Shown here piece by piece: positions 32,298-41,813 of a stretch of 64,000 nt of DNA. The stretch is from positions 186,001 through 250,000 of the forward strand of contig WGNC01000008.1 of the NCBI GenBank assembly GCA_016124745.1. Reading direction: 5' to 3'. The notes below the pieces were generated by a model. It had not been told where the DNA came from and searched no databases. It saw only the letters and a program-made list of their open reading frames with translations. How positions within the stretch are numbered: the stretch's first letter is position 1; the number at the start of each line of letters is the position of its first letter. The position numbers were made by a program, and so were the translations under genes. The stretch is from Thiobacillus sp. (GTDB lineage: Bacteria > Pseudomonadota > Gammaproteobacteria > Burkholderiales > Thiobacillaceae).

Positions 32298-33122
32298 TTA
32301 CGGCCTGCGCAGCAGCCACAGCATCACCGGCACGCCCAGCAGGGCGGTGAGCACACCCACCGGCAGTTCGCGCGGCTCGATCACGGTGCGCGCCAGCGCA
32401 TCGGCCAGCACCAGGAGGCTGCCGCCGGCCAGCGCGGCGGCGGGCAGCAGGGTGCGGTGGCCGCTTATGCCCAGTTTGCGCAGCGCGTGCGGCACCATCA
32501 GGCCGACGAAGCCGATGCTGCCGGCCTGCGCGACGACGAGCGAGGTGCAGGCGCCCGCCAGCGCAAACAGCATCCAGCGCGTGGGTGCGACGGCCACGCC
32601 GAGCGAGGCGGCCTTGAGAGGCGCAAGCTGCAGCACGTCGAGCCGCCGCGACAGCCCCAATGCAACGACGATGGCCACCAGCAGTGCCGCCCACAGCAGC
32701 GCAGGCTGGCTGGTCCACGCCAGGTCGCCCATCAGGAAAAACAGCATGCCGGGTAGGCGCTCGGCCGGTGTCACGCTCAATACCAGTGCGATGAGTGCGC
32801 CGAAGCCCGCCGCCAGCATCACCCCGGCGAGCAGCAGCGGCGTGTGGTCGCGCGCCAGCAGGCGGCCGCCGAGCGCGGCCGCGAGCGCGAGTGCCAGCAG
32901 GCTGCCGGCGAAGGCGAGCGCCGACACCCAAGGCCAGGCCAGGCCAGCGGCCATGCCCAGCAGCGCGAGCAGGCCGGCACCGCCGGAAACGCCGAGCAGG
33001 TAGGGTTCGGCCAGCGGGTTGCGGAACAGCGTCTGCATCAATGCGCCCGCCAGCGCCAGCAAACCGCCGCAGGCGAAGGCCGCTGCTACGCGCGGGCCGC
33101 GCAGTTCGCTGAGGATCTGCAC
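32298..33122 (-). CDS. FecCD/BtuC-type ABC importer permease with a damaged or unusual 5' end
   Basis: A multi-span inner-membrane permease of the vitamin B12/siderophore/heme importer family: RGPRVAAAFACGGLLALAGALMQ, the NPLAEPYLLGVSGGAG loop, GFVGLMVPHALRK (the ATPase-contact motif) and RELPVGVLTALLG. From GTG 33122 it has 274 residues, short of the usual 310-330. The frame stays open for about 39 more codons (to 33239), encoding a hydrophobic first segment, but has no ATG, GTG or TTG there; the upstream frame runs into a dispersed repeat. The original start may have been destroyed, or a CTG at 33224 is used. The partner ATPase is at 24,783-25,580. Confidence 0.85.
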   Translation of the reverse strand: MQILSELRGPRVAAAFACGGLLALAGALMQTLFRNPLAEPYLLGVSGGAGLLALLGMAAGLAWPWVSALAFAGSLLALALAAALGGRLLARDHTPLLLAGVMLAAGFGALIALVLSVTPAERLPGMLFFLMGDLAWTSQPALLWAALLVAIVVALGLSRRLDVLQLAPLKAASLGVAVAPTRWMLFALAGACTSLVVAQAGSIGFVGLMVPHALRKLGISGHRTLLPAAALAGGSLLVLADALARTVIEPRELPVGVLTALLGVPVMLWLLRRP

Positions 33123-33231
33123 GGCGAGTTCGCGGTCGTCGGGCAGCGCGCCGGCCAGCAGGCCGATCGCGATGGCGAGCGGGGCGGCGAGCCCGAGCAG
33201 CAGCAGTTTGGTTGCGGGAGTCAGAGTGTGC

Positions 33232-33939
33232 TTACTGCTTCAGGCCTTCGACAGGCCTGTCCTGAGCGGCGCCGAAGGGCTCAGTCCGAACGGAGCCGGG
33301 GCCTGAAGGCTGCGGGAGCACGCTGACGTGCAGCATCACCACCGGCTCGATCGGGACATCGCCATGCGGGCCGCGATTGCCGCGCGGCACGGCAGCAATC
33401 GCATCGACCACGTCCATGCCGTCGACCACCTGGCCGAATACGGCATAGCCCCAGCCCTCGAAACTCTTGCCGCGATGGTTGAGGAAGGCGTTGTCGGCGA
33501 CGTTGATAAAGAATTGCGAACTCGCCGAATGCGGCTCGCCGGTGCGCGCCATCGCCAGCGTGCCGCGCAGGTTTTTCAGGCCGTTGTCGGCTTCGTTCTG
33601 GATCGGCGCGTTCTTGGGTTTTTCCTGCATGTCCGGCGTCATGCCGCCACCCTGGATCATGAAGTTCGGAATCACGCGATGGAATACCAGGCCATCGTAG
33701 AACCCGGTCTTCACGTAGTTGAGGAAATTCCCCGCAGACTGCGGTGCCTGGCCCGGGAAAACTTCCACCGTGATGTTGCCCTTGCTGGTTTCGATCAGCA
33801 CGCGCGGGTTGGCCGGCTGGCCGGCGGCCGGATTCGTGGAAACGGTCTGCTTGCCGGGCTCGCTGGCGCCGCAGCCGGAGATGCCGAGCATGAGCGCGCC
33901 GACAAGCAGCGCGGTGGAAAACAGGGAAGCACGGGCCAT
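33232..33939 (-). CDS. Lipoprotein peptidyl-prolyl cis-trans isomerase (cyclophilin)
   Basis: A 235-residue cyclophilin predicted to sit in the periplasm as a lipoprotein: signal peptide ending LGISGC with lipidated Cys23. The cyclophilin domain includes [37 protein letters not shown] and [23 protein letters not shown] 33939 is preceded by GGAG. The C terminus ([18 protein letters not shown]) is translated from a dispersed repeat, and its stop lies within the 5' end of the permease frame. Confidence 0.93.
   Translation of the reverse strand: MARASLFSTALLVGALMLGISGCGASEPGKQTVSTNPAAGQPANPRVLIETSKGNITVEVFPGQAPQSAGNFLNYVKTGFYDGLVFHRVIPNFMIQGGGMTPDMQEKPKNAPIQNEADNGLKNLRGTLAMARTGEPHSASSQFFINVADNAFLNHRGKSFEGWGYAVFGQVVDGMDVVDAIAAVPRGNRGPHGDVPIEPVVMLHVSVLPQPSGPGSVRTEPFGAAQDRPVEGLKQ
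33245..33293. repeat. CCTGAGC/TCGAAGG-type repeat at the isomerase-permease junction
   Basis: Nearly identical, in reverse complement, to the copy inside the ABC ATPase gene (25188-25231). It encodes the last 17 or so residues of the isomerase and abuts the start of the permease frame. Confidence 0.85.
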
Positions 33940-33973
33940 GGGGAAAGCTCCAGTCAGGAAAGGTGAGGGGATT

Positions 33974-34822
33974 CTACCGGCGAGCAGGCGTGCGCAAAAA
34001 TGATTCGAACAGGCGGGCCGCATTGTCGTGCAGCAGATTGTCCCGGAGCGGCTGCGGCAGCGGATCGACCCAGCTGCGGATGTGCGCGACCACGGCTTCA
34101 TAGTGATTCCAGCGGTTGACGCTGAAGGTGTCGACCGCCACCACGAAGCGCTCGGGAAAGCGCTCGAACAGCGCGCGCCAGGCGGGGATGAGCGTGCCCT
34201 TCGGCGCGATGCGTTCGTCGCGTACCGACGTGTCGATCCACAAGGTGTCGGGATAACGCGCCAGCATCGCTTCCAGCACATCTGGCCGCGGCTCGGTACC
34301 GAGGTGCGCCCACAGCACCCGTACCTCGGGTGCGATGGCGAATGCGCGTTCGATCACTTCAACATCGCCATGGATCATCAGCACCAGCCCGTGTCTGGCA
34401 GCCATTTGCACCAATTGCGCGAACACGGGCTGCTGCGCGTCGCGGGCGAACAGGTGCAACTCGCCGATGCCTGCCCATTTCCCGTCGCCCAAGGCTGCCT
34501 CGACCCGGGCGGGCAGACCCGTGTCGCGCACCCAGTCGCCCTTGTGAAGATCCGATTCGTACACCCCGAGCAGGGGAATCACGCGGTCTGGCAGGTGCCG
34601 GAACAAATCCCGGGCCAGTTGCGGCGGCGAACTCGTGACCACCATGCGCTCTACGCCTGCCGCGTCGAGCCTGGCCAGCACGGCCTCGGGCGCAAGGTCC
34701 GCGGCGTCGGGCGCGGAATAGTGCGCATGGGCGTCGATCATCGCGGGCAGCGAGGTGTCGCCGATTGCGGCGGCAGACGCCAGCCACCCGAGTATGGCGA
34801 CGAACCGGCGGGCGCTTCGCAT
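33974..34822 (-). CDS. Exported amidohydrolase-family protein
   Basis: A 282-residue metal-dependent hydrolase of the amidohydrolase-2 type, with an N-terminal hydrophobic export signal. Likely metal ligands are HAH (IDAHAHYS), Glu in GIGELHLF, the His in MIHGD and AHLG, and a late Asp in [11 protein letters not shown]. No substrate can be read. The ATG shares a base with the stop of the DsbA-like gene (TGATG), so they are co-translated. Confidence 0.8.
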   Translation of the reverse strand: MRSARRFVAILGWLASAAAIGDTSLPAMIDAHAHYSAPDAADLAPEAVLARLDAAGVERMVVTSSPPQLARDLFRHLPDRVIPLLGVYESDLHKGDWVRDTGLPARVEAALGDGKWAGIGELHLFARDAQQPVFAQLVQMAARHGLVLMIHGDVEVIERAFAIAPEVRVLWAHLGTEPRPDVLEAMLARYPDTLWIDTSVRDERIAPKGTLIPAWRALFERFPERFVVAVDTFSVNRWNHYEAVVAHIRSWVDPLPQPLRDNLLHDNAARLFESFLRTPARR

Positions 34823-35487
34823 CACGCGGCCAGACAGGCTTCGATCGCGGCCCGCACGGTATCGAGCGGCTGGCAGCCGTCGCTGATGCGATGCAGCGCC
34901 GAATCCTGCTGGACGATCAGCGTGGGAAAGCCCCGCACGCCGGCCTGGCGTGCATGCCTGAAATGCGCCTGCGTCTTGTCGCGGGCGGCGGCGCTGTCGA
35001 AGGCGCGCAGGAACGCGGCGGCATCGACGCCGAGTCCGGCTGCCAGTCCGGCCAGGATGGCGGATTGCGTGACATCGCGCCCCTCGGCATAAAACGCATG
35101 CTGTATCGCCCTGAAAAGAGGGAAGATCAGCGCCGGGTCGAGCCCGCCAATCGCAACGACGGCGCGACTGGCAGGCTCGGTGTCGTACACGAAGCCATCC
35201 GGCAGCGCGTCGTCGAAGCGGAATGCCTGTCCGGTGCGCGCCTGCACCGCATGCCAGTGATGCAGGATCTCCTCGCGTGCCTTTGCGGTCAGCGGGGCGG
35301 CTTCACCCGGCCGCAGCCCGCCGAGCACCAGCGCGATTTTCATGCGGTCGCGGTATTCATCGCGCAGGGTTTCGACGACCGGCGAGAAGCCCCAGCACCA
35401 GGAACACATCGGATCGGCAAAATACCAGAGTAGCGGTGCACTCAAGTCGAACCCCCTGCAGAAGCACGGACGGACAGGTCGCAGCAT
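34822..35487 (-). CDS. DsbA-family thioredoxin-fold protein
   Basis: A 221-residue protein of the DsbA/FrnE branch: after the first strand comes the redox motif C-S-W-C in DPMCSWCWGF, a helical insert domain, and the cis-Pro region RGFPTLIV. No clear signal peptide, so probably cytoplasmic. A TTG at 35445 with AGGGGG six bases before it matches the family N terminus better than the ATG at 35487. Function likely thiol-disulfide exchange; the target is unknown. Confidence 0.85.
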   Translation of the reverse strand: MLRPVRPCFCRGFDLSAPLLWYFADPMCSWCWGFSPVVETLRDEYRDRMKIALVLGGLRPGEAAPLTAKAREEILHHWHAVQARTGQAFRFDDALPDGFVYDTEPASRAVVAIGGLDPALIFPLFRAIQHAFYAEGRDVTQSAILAGLAAGLGVDAAAFLRAFDSAAARDKTQAHFRHARQAGVRGFPTLIVQQDSALHRISDGCQPLDTVRAAIEACLAA

Positions 35488-35524
35488 ACGCCTGCCGCGG
35501 CCCGGGAGCGCGTGCAGGCGCCTT

Positions 35525-35719
35525 TCACGGCGCAGTCGGGTCGTCGGGCTTGCCGGCGACGGGATCGGGCTTGTGCGGCGTATCGTCGTCCATGAGGATG
35601 TTGTGCGCCGGCCCTTCGAGGTCGTCGAACTGCCCGCTCCGGGCCGCCCACAACATGACCCAGGCGATGACGCCGACGAGGACGAGGCTGAGCGGGATGA
35701 GAAGGATGAGGATGTCCAT
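35525..35719 (-). CDS. ccoS: cbb3-type cytochrome oxidase assembly protein CcoS
   Basis: A 64-residue protein with one membrane helix (about 4-26) and the CcoS core AARSGQFDDLEGPA. It is needed for cofactor insertion into cbb3-type oxidases. It starts ten bases after the ccoI stop, the usual ccoI-ccoS order. The oxidase genes ccoNOQP are not in this window. Confidence 0.95.
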   Translation of the reverse strand: MDILILLIPLSLVLVGVIAWVMLWAARSGQFDDLEGPAHNILMDDDTPHKPDPVAGKPDDPTAP

Positions 35720-35728
35720 GGGGAGTCG

Positions 35729-38224
35729 TCAGGGCTCTGGGGTCAGGGTCATGGGCTTCACGCCTGACGCCGCATCCCTGGCGGGTTGTTTGAAACTGGA
35801 CAGGCGCAGCGCGTTCAGCACCACCAGCAGGGAACTGGCCGACATGCCGATGCCGGCAATCCACGGCGTGACATGACCGAGCGCGGCGGCTGGGATGGCG
35901 ATCAGATTGTAGCCCAGCGCCCAGCCCAGGTTCTGGCGGATGATGTGCTGGGTCTTGCGGGCCAGCGTGATGCCGTCGGCCAGCGTGGCGAGGCGGCCGC
36001 CGAGCATCACCATGTCGGCCGCCGCCTGCGCGACATCCGCGCCTTCGCCCATGGCGATGGACACCTGTGCGCCGGCCAGCACCGGCGCATCGTTGATGCC
36101 GTCGCCCACCATGGCAACGATGCGGCCTTCTTTTTGCAGCGACTTGACGTAGCCGAGCTTGTCCTCCGGCAGCGCACCCGCGCGCCATTCTCTGATGCCG
36201 AGTTGCTGTGCGGTGACCTTGACCGTGGCTTCGCCGTCACCCGACAGCAGGTGCAGGCGCAGCCCCTGCGCCTGCAGGGCGGAGATGGCCGCGGCAGCGT
36301 CCTGCCGGGGCGTATCGGCCAGCGCGAACCAGGCGATCAATCCCGATTCGTCGGCCAGCGCGACCCAGGTTTCATGTCCGCCTTGTTCCGGCGGCGCGGG
36401 CGGCGACTCGCTCTGCGCGGCGAAGCGCGGCGAACCGAGGCGATATTCGCGACCGTCGACCGCGCCCTCGACCCCGCCGCCCGGCGTGTTGCGTATCTGG
36501 CTGGCGCTTAGGGGGCTGGCCGTTGCCGCGCGCAAGACGCGGGCGATCGGGTGTTCGGAACCCGCTTCGAGCGCGGCAGCCAGCGCTCGCACTGCTTCTT
36601 CACTGCGTCCGCCCAGCGGCACCACGCGACGCAGGCTCAGTTGCCCGTGGGTGAGCGTGCCGGTCTTGTCGAACACCAAGTCGGTGGCGCGCGCCAGCGT
36701 TTCCAGGGCGTGGCCACGCGTGGTCAAGAGGCCGAGTCGCGTCAGCCGGCCGGTAGCGGTGGTCAGTGCGGCGGGGGTGGCCAGCCCGAGCGCGCAGGGG
36801 CAGGTGACGACCAGGACCGATACCACGATCCACAGCGCTTTCGATGGATCGATGACGTACCAGGCGAGGCCGACCGCCACGGTGATCACAAGCAGCAGGC
36901 CGACGAACCAGGCGGCGGCACGGTCCGCCAGCTGGCCGATGCGTGGCTTCTCGCTTTGCGCGCGATCGAGCAGGCGAACGATGGCGGCCAGCCGCGTGTC
37001 GGCACCGAGTTTTTCGACCTGCACCACCAGCGGGCTGGCCTGGTTGACGCTGCCGCCGACCACTTTGGAATGAACGGATTTGCTCACCGGCAGCGATTCG
37101 CCGGTCAGCATCGCCTCGCTCACCGCGCTGGCGCCGTCGACCACCGCGCCGTCGGCAGGCAGGGTTTCGCCGGGCCTTACCAGAACATGGTCGCCCACCG
37201 CCAGCCGCGCCACCGGTACCTGCTCCTCGTCGCGTGCGGGCCAGTGCGGCAGCCGCGTGGTGACCGCAGGAATCAGCTTGACCAGTTCTTCCACTGCCGC
37301 CCCGGCGCGGCGACGTGCGTTCATTTCGAGGAAGCGGCCGGCCAGCAGCAGAAAGATGAACATGGTGACCGAGTCGAAATAGACCTCGCCGTGGCCGGTG
37401 AAGGTGCTGACGATGCTGGCGAGGAAGGCCGTGCCCACCCCCAGCGCCACCGGCACGTCCATGCCCAGCGTGCGGCGTTTGAGATCGCGCCAGGCGCCGA
37501 TGAAAAAGGGCCATGCCGAATACAGCACCACCGGGATGGTCAGGACCAGGCTCGCCCAGTTCATCAGCAGCCGGATGTCGACGCTCATGTCGGTCGCGGT
37601 GTAGGTCGGCAGCGCATACATCATCACCTGCATCATGCCGAGGCCGGCGATGGCGAGACGCTTGATCGCGGTGTTGCGCTCGCGTTTGTAGATGTCGTCG
37701 GAACGGCCCGGGTCGAACGGGTGGGCGATATAGCCGATGTCGGACACCGCCTTCAGGATCGCCGACAGCTGGATGCGGCTGTTGTCCCAGCGCACCCGCG
37801 CGCGACGGGTGGCGTAATTGATCTCCACCGACAGCACCCCGGGCAGTCCCGCGATGTGGCGTTCGTTGAGCCAGATGCACGCGGCGCAGACGATGTTTTC
37901 AAGAATCAGCGCGGCTTCGCGAATGTTTTCCGCCTCCGCCCGCACGAAGCTTTCCTGGATTTCCGGCAGGTCGTACAGCCCCAGTTGCGCGAGTTCGGCC
38001 TCGGCCTCGCGCGGGGTGGCCGGCAGCGCGGTGCGGTGGGTGTAGTAGGCGCCCTGGCCGCTGTCGATGATGGTCTGCGCCACCGCCTGGCAGCCGCGGC
38101 AACAGGCCTGCTTCGTTTCGCCTTCGAACTGGATGGGATAGTGGGCGCCGTCGGGGACCGGCAGGCCGCAATGGAAGCAGCCCGAAAAAGACGGGGCGTC
38201 CGTGAGCCCAGGAGAGTCGCTCAT
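35729..38224 (-). CDS. ccoI: Copper-transporting P-type ATPase CcoI/FixI
   Basis: Delivers copper for cbb3-type oxidase assembly across the inner membrane. The 831 residues include an N-terminal Cys-rich region (CFHCG, CCRGC), a heavy-metal domain (VCAACIWLNERH), eight expected membrane segments, the metal motif C475-P-C477, phosphorylation site Asp519 in DKTGT and the hinge GDGINDAP. ATG 38224 has GGGG upstream; longer frame extensions are not protein-like. The last residues (SGVKPMTLTPEP) come from CAGGGTCAGGG-style spacer sequence. Confidence 0.96.
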   Translation of the reverse strand: MSDSPGLTDAPSFSGCFHCGLPVPDGAHYPIQFEGETKQACCRGCQAVAQTIIDSGQGAYYTHRTALPATPREAEAELAQLGLYDLPEIQESFVRAEAENIREAALILENIVCAACIWLNERHIAGLPGVLSVEINYATRRARVRWDNSRIQLSAILKAVSDIGYIAHPFDPGRSDDIYKRERNTAIKRLAIAGLGMMQVMMYALPTYTATDMSVDIRLLMNWASLVLTIPVVLYSAWPFFIGAWRDLKRRTLGMDVPVALGVGTAFLASIVSTFTGHGEVYFDSVTMFIFLLLAGRFLEMNARRRAGAAVEELVKLIPAVTTRLPHWPARDEEQVPVARLAVGDHVLVRPGETLPADGAVVDGASAVSEAMLTGESLPVSKSVHSKVVGGSVNQASPLVVQVEKLGADTRLAAIVRLLDRAQSEKPRIGQLADRAAAWFVGLLLVITVAVGLAWYVIDPSKALWIVVSVLVVTCPCALGLATPAALTTATGRLTRLGLLTTRGHALETLARATDLVFDKTGTLTHGQLSLRRVVPLGGRSEEAVRALAAALEAGSEHPIARVLRAATASPLSASQIRNTPGGGVEGAVDGREYRLGSPRFAAQSESPPAPPEQGGHETWVALADESGLIAWFALADTPRQDAAAAISALQAQGLRLHLLSGDGEATVKVTAQQLGIREWRAGALPEDKLGYVKSLQKEGRIVAMVGDGINDAPVLAGAQVSIAMGEGADVAQAAADMVMLGGRLATLADGITLARKTQHIIRQNLGWALGYNLIAIPAAALGHVTPWIAGIGMSASSLLVVLNALRLSSFKQPARDAASGVKPMTLTPEP

Positions 38225-38736
38225 GGATCGCCCCAAACAAAGACGCGTATCAGCGGCAAGACCGGGAGAGACGGGGGGGCCGCTGGCGTCAGGCACAAAC
38301 TGTTGTCAAAAAAATCCGCCACCGGAAATCGCGACCACCGGGTAGGGGCCGGATTGGGTGTCCTTGATCCCGCAGCTTGTGGCCGCGGGATCAATCCAGT
38401 TTTTTTTGACGTCCAGGTTGGGTTTGCCATTCTTCCTTACTGCGATGTCCACCCGGCTTCGTCGCCCAAGAGATTTCTTCGACGTCTACACCAGCAAGCC
38501 GTCCATTATAGGAGGAGTGGGCTTTCGCCCTCACTTGCCTGCGCATCCGCTGTCTCCTTTGGGCCAGGTGAAGGCTTGCAGGCGAGCGCTGGAAATTCGG
38601 AATGTACATAACAGTATTGAAGATGTGCATATCATAATATGGTGATTCGCTGGAACGCAACCGAAATCGATTCCGCTACCATGGCGACATGAGCAAACGT
38701 CACCCAGGCGCCACATTCCACCCGCAGGGGGCAGGC
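38225..38736. other. Intergenic region with a strong hairpin
   Basis: A 512-base stretch between the divergent ccoI and aat. It holds a perfect hairpin, TTGATCCCGC (38364-38373) and GCGGGATCAA (38385-38394), followed on the plus strand after CCAG by a T8 run, so it looks like a plus-strand terminator with no gene before it. An AT-rich patch near 38,600-38,650 could be a promoter. A minus-strand frame at 38391-38660 is protein-like only in its last half and is not called. Confidence 0.5.
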
Positions 38737-38773
38737 CGTGGTTTGTAGGGCTGCTGAAGCGTCAACAACCACG
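38737..38773. repeat. GTGGTTGT palindromic repeat, copy 2 (at the aat start)
   Basis: CGTGGTTTGT, about 18 bases, ACAACCACG. With its left flank CCCGCAGGGGGCAGGC it matches the reverse complement of 49,782-49,809. It contains the aat start codon, and the flank supplies the ribosome site. Confidence 0.8.
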
Positions 38774-39439
38774 CGCTTTCCTCCGGTGGAATCCGCTTTG
38801 CGCGACCCCAACGGCCTGCTGGCGATGGGCGGCGACCTCTCGCTGGAACGGCTGCTCGACGCCTATCGGCATGGCATCTTTCCCTGGTTTAACCCTGGCG
38901 ATCCTATCCTCTGGTGGAGCCCCGATCCGCGCATGGTGCTTGCGCCGCAGGATATTCGCGTCACCCGCTCGCTGGCCAAACGCGTCCGCAACGGCGGCTT
39001 CGAGCTGCGCGTCGACAGCGCCTTCGCCGAGGTCATGCGCGCCTGCGCTGCGCCGCGTGACGGCGACGCGGGCACCTGGATCTCCCCGCCGATGGTGGCC
39101 GCCTATACGCGCCTGTTCGATGCGGGCTACGCGCATTCGGTGGAAACCTGGCACGACGGCGCGCTGGTCGGCGGCCTGTACGGCGTCGCGATCGGCCGCA
39201 TGTTCTACGGTGAATCGATGTTCAGCCGCATGCCCGACGCTTCCAAGGTCGCGCTGGTGCGACTTGCGCGACAACTGCAGCAGTGGCGCTTCGGGCTGAT
39301 CGACTGCCAGATGGAAACCGCACACCTCGCCAGCCTCGGCGCGCGGACGATGCCACGCTCGATGTTCACAGCGCGGCTGGAGGAGTTGGTAAACTTGCCG
39401 CACTTACCTGGCCCGTGGCATTTCGATGCACCCGACTGA
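38738..39439 (+). CDS. aat: Leucyl/phenylalanyl-tRNA-protein transferase
   Basis: Adds Leu or Phe to proteins with N-terminal Lys or Arg, marking them for ClpSAP degradation. The 233 residues contain the family core [44 protein letters not shown] and [12 protein letters not shown]. The start is GTG 38738 with GGGGG six bases upstream; both lie in a dispersed palindromic repeat, which encodes the first dozen residues. A second GTG at 38786 would remove conserved sequence. It overlaps bpt by 14 bases. Confidence 0.95.
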   Translation: MVCRAAEASTTTRFPPVESALRDPNGLLAMGGDLSLERLLDAYRHGIFPWFNPGDPILWWSPDPRMVLAPQDIRVTRSLAKRVRNGGFELRVDSAFAEVMRACAAPRDGDAGTWISPPMVAAYTRLFDAGYAHSVETWHDGALVGGLYGVAIGRMFYGESMFSRMPDASKVALVRLARQLQQWRFGLIDCQMETAHLASLGARTMPRSMFTARLEELVNLPHLPGPWHFDAPD

Positions 39440-40151
39440 ACCCCCGTTCCAGCGCATCCAGTTCTACCTGACCGCGCACTACGACTGCAGCTATCTGCCT
39501 GGTCACCATGCGCGTTCACAAGTCGCCACGCCCACCCACCTCATCGACAGGCATGCCTACAGTGCGTTGATTCGCGCCGGGTTTCGCCGCAGCGGCCAGT
39601 TCACCTATCGCCCGCATTGCGAACAGTGTCATGCCTGTGTCCCGGTGCGGGTCGTCGCGGGCGGGTTCGTGCCCAATCGCACCCAGCGTCGCTGCCTCAA
39701 GCGCAACCGGCATCTGTCTGCGCGTTTCCTGCCGCTCGACTTCAAGGACGCGCATTACGAACTGTATCGCGCCTACCTCGGCAGCCGTCATGCCGGCGGC
39801 GGCATGGACCGAGACGGTCCAGAGCAGTACACACAGTTCCTGCTGTCGTCGAACGTCGACAGCGTCATGGTCGAGTTTCGCGACGGCGACACCCTGGTGA
39901 TGGTTGCAGTGATCGACCAGGTCGACGACGGCCTGTCGGCCGTCTACACATTCTTCGATCCCGCGCGCGAACAGGACAGCCTCGGCGTCTACGGCGTGCT
40001 GTGGCAGATCGAACTGGCGCAACGGCTGGAACTGCCCTATGTCTATCTGGGCTACTGGATCGCGCAGAGCCGTAAGATGGCGTACAAGAAACAGTACCCG
40101 CCACTGGAGGGTCTGGTCGACGGCCGCTGGCAAATCCTGGATGGGGCATGA
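39426..40151 (+). CDS. bpt: Aspartate/glutamate leucyltransferase (ATE/Bpt family)
   Basis: Transfers Leu to N-terminal Asp or Glu in the bacterial N-degron pathway. The 241 residues show the paired cysteine motif [24 protein letters not shown], the conserved YTFFDP, and [22 protein letters not shown]. It directly follows aat, so both N-end-rule transferases are coupled. Its stop overlaps the following lipoprotein gene (ATGA). Confidence 0.96.
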   Translation: MHPTEPPFQRIQFYLTAHYDCSYLPGHHARSQVATPTHLIDRHAYSALIRAGFRRSGQFTYRPHCEQCHACVPVRVVAGGFVPNRTQRRCLKRNRHLSARFLPLDFKDAHYELYRAYLGSRHAGGGMDRDGPEQYTQFLLSSNVDSVMVEFRDGDTLVMVAVIDQVDDGLSAVYTFFDPAREQDSLGVYGVLWQIELAQRLELPYVYLGYWIAQSRKMAYKKQYPPLEGLVDGRWQILDGA

Positions 40152-40987
40152 AACGCTGGACACTGATCGCCGCGATGTTTCTGCTGTCGGGCTGTGCGCT
40201 GACCGTGAGCGACCCGCGCGCTCTGAAGTCGATGGACAGCTTTGTCCCGCTGGCGAGCGATCCGCGCGTCTGGGTCGAGCCGGGCTACGAGGACTACGGC
40301 GAGCGTGTGGCGGAAGCGCTGCCTGCAGCCATCGAACAGGTCGAGGCGGCGCACTATCTTCCGTTCGCTCGCCCGCCACGCGTGTATGTGTGCGGCAGCG
40401 ATGCCTGCTTCAAGCGCTACGTTCTGACGCCGAAGTTGTCGGCGGCCGTCGTGCCGGACAATCGACTGGTCCTGTCACCCAATCTCAACGGCAAGGAAAG
40501 CCACCGGTTGCCGTCTCTGTTGATCCACGAACTGGCGCACCTGCATCTGGGCCAGCGTATCGGCCACTATCACAGCACGATGCCGCTCTGGTTTCACGAG
40601 GGCTGGGCCTCGCTCACCGCCGACGGCGGCGGGGCCGAATACGCGACCGATGCCCAGGCATTCGCAGCCATCCGTGCGGGGCACCGCGTCGATCTCATTG
40701 CGCGCGACACCCCCAGCCGTCGTCATCGCGCGGGTGCCTCCCGTCTCAACATTTACGAGTTTTACCGCCAGTCCATGTTGCTCGTCGGCTGGCTGAAGGC
40801 GCAGGATGAAGCGCGCTTCCGCGATCTGGTGCTGGCCGTGCAGGACAATGCCGATTTCGAGATTGCCTTCTGGAATATCTACGGCCAGGCGCCCGCCACG
40901 CGCCTGGCCGGCTTCTTTGATGGCGTGCCCAGCGAACCCGCATTGCACGATAATGAGCCCATTCAGGCCGCCCCCTCCACACCATGA
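40148..40987 (+). CDS. Lipoprotein zinc metallopeptidase-like protein
   Basis: A 279-residue putative lipoprotein (lipobox LLSGC, Cys16). It has a gluzincin-type zinc site, HELAH at residues 127-131 followed by WFHEGWAS with Glu151, as in peptidase MA-like families. It overlaps bpt upstream and thyA downstream by four bases each (ATGA), so it is firmly embedded in this operon. Substrate unknown; a role in envelope protein turnover is only a guess. Confidence 0.82.
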   Translation: MKRWTLIAAMFLLSGCALTVSDPRALKSMDSFVPLASDPRVWVEPGYEDYGERVAEALPAAIEQVEAAHYLPFARPPRVYVCGSDACFKRYVLTPKLSAAVVPDNRLVLSPNLNGKESHRLPSLLIHELAHLHLGQRIGHYHSTMPLWFHEGWASLTADGGGAEYATDAQAFAAIRAGHRVDLIARDTPSRRHRAGASRLNIYEFYRQSMLLVGWLKAQDEARFRDLVLAVQDNADFEIAFWNIYGQAPATRLAGFFDGVPSEPALHDNEPIQAAPSTP

Positions 40988-41778
40988 AACCTTACCTCGA
41001 TCTGATGCGCCATGTGCTCGAACACGGCACCCGAAAAGACGACCGTACCGGCACCGGCACCCTGTCGGTGTTCGGCTGGCAGATGCGCTACGACCTCGCC
41101 GCAGGTTTTCCGCTCGTCACCACCAAGAAATGTCACCTGCGCTCCATCATCCATGAACTGCTGTGGTTCCTGCAGGGCGACACCAACATCAAATATCTGA
41201 AGGAAAACGGCGTCTCGATCTGGGACGAATGGGCCGATGAAAACGGCAACCTGGGCCCGGTCTATGGCCACCAGTGGCGCAGCTGGCCCAGGCGCGACGG
41301 CGGCACCATCGACCAGATCAGCGAAGTGGTGAAGGCGCTGAAGAGCAACCCCGATTCGCGCCGCATCATCGTCTCGGCCTGGAACGTCGCAGACCTCGAC
41401 AGAATGGCGCTGGCACCGTGCCATGCCTTCTTCCAGTTCTACGTCGCCGACGGCAAGCTCTCGTGCCAGCTGTACCAGCGCAGCGCCGACATCTTCCTCG
41501 GCGTGCCGTTCAACATCGCCAGCTATGCGCTGCTCACGCTGATGATGGCCCAGGTGACAGGATTGCAACCGGGCGACTTCGTCCACACGCTGGGCGACGC
41601 CCACCTGTATCTGAACCACCTCGACCAGACGCGCGAGCAGTTGAGCCGCGAACCGCGTCCGCTGCCGACGATGACGCTGAAACCGGACGTGAAGGACATC
41701 TTCGCGTTCCGCTTCGAGAACTTCACGTTGAGCGGCTACGATCCATACCCGGCGATCAAGGCGCCGGTGGCGGTTTAG
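40984..41778 (+). CDS. thyA: Thymidylate synthase
   Basis: Methylates dUMP to dTMP with methylene-tetrahydrofolate. Its 264 residues equal the E. coli length. The active-site cysteine is in [12 protein letters not shown], and [26 protein letters not shown] and the YLNHLDQ segment are present. It is followed by folA, which regenerates the folate it oxidises. Confidence 0.98.
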   Translation: MKPYLDLMRHVLEHGTRKDDRTGTGTLSVFGWQMRYDLAAGFPLVTTKKCHLRSIIHELLWFLQGDTNIKYLKENGVSIWDEWADENGNLGPVYGHQWRSWPRRDGGTIDQISEVVKALKSNPDSRRIIVSAWNVADLDRMALAPCHAFFQFYVADGKLSCQLYQRSADIFLGVPFNIASYALLTLMMAQVTGLQPGDFVHTLGDAHLYLNHLDQTREQLSREPRPLPTMTLKPDVKDIFAFRFENFTLSGYDPYPAIKAPVAV

Positions 41779-41813
41779 TGAGCGAAGTGCAGTAAGCAGT
41801 GAACGGAAAAACC

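Noticed and set aside
38364-38394. FNR/Anr box for ccoI
   Set aside because: TTGAT and ATCAA occur but as the outer ends of a long GC-rich hairpin, too far apart for an FNR site (TTGAT-N4-ATCAA).
36551-38611. 686-codon plus-strand frame opposite ccoI
   Set aside because: A shadow frame of a GC-rich gene, with the His/Arg/Gln-rich composition typical of antisense frames; ccoI on the other strand is certain.
38391-38660. Minus-strand 89-codon frame upstream of ccoI
   Set aside because: Only its C-terminal half looks protein-like; no ribosome site, no recognised family, and it overlaps a strong hairpin.
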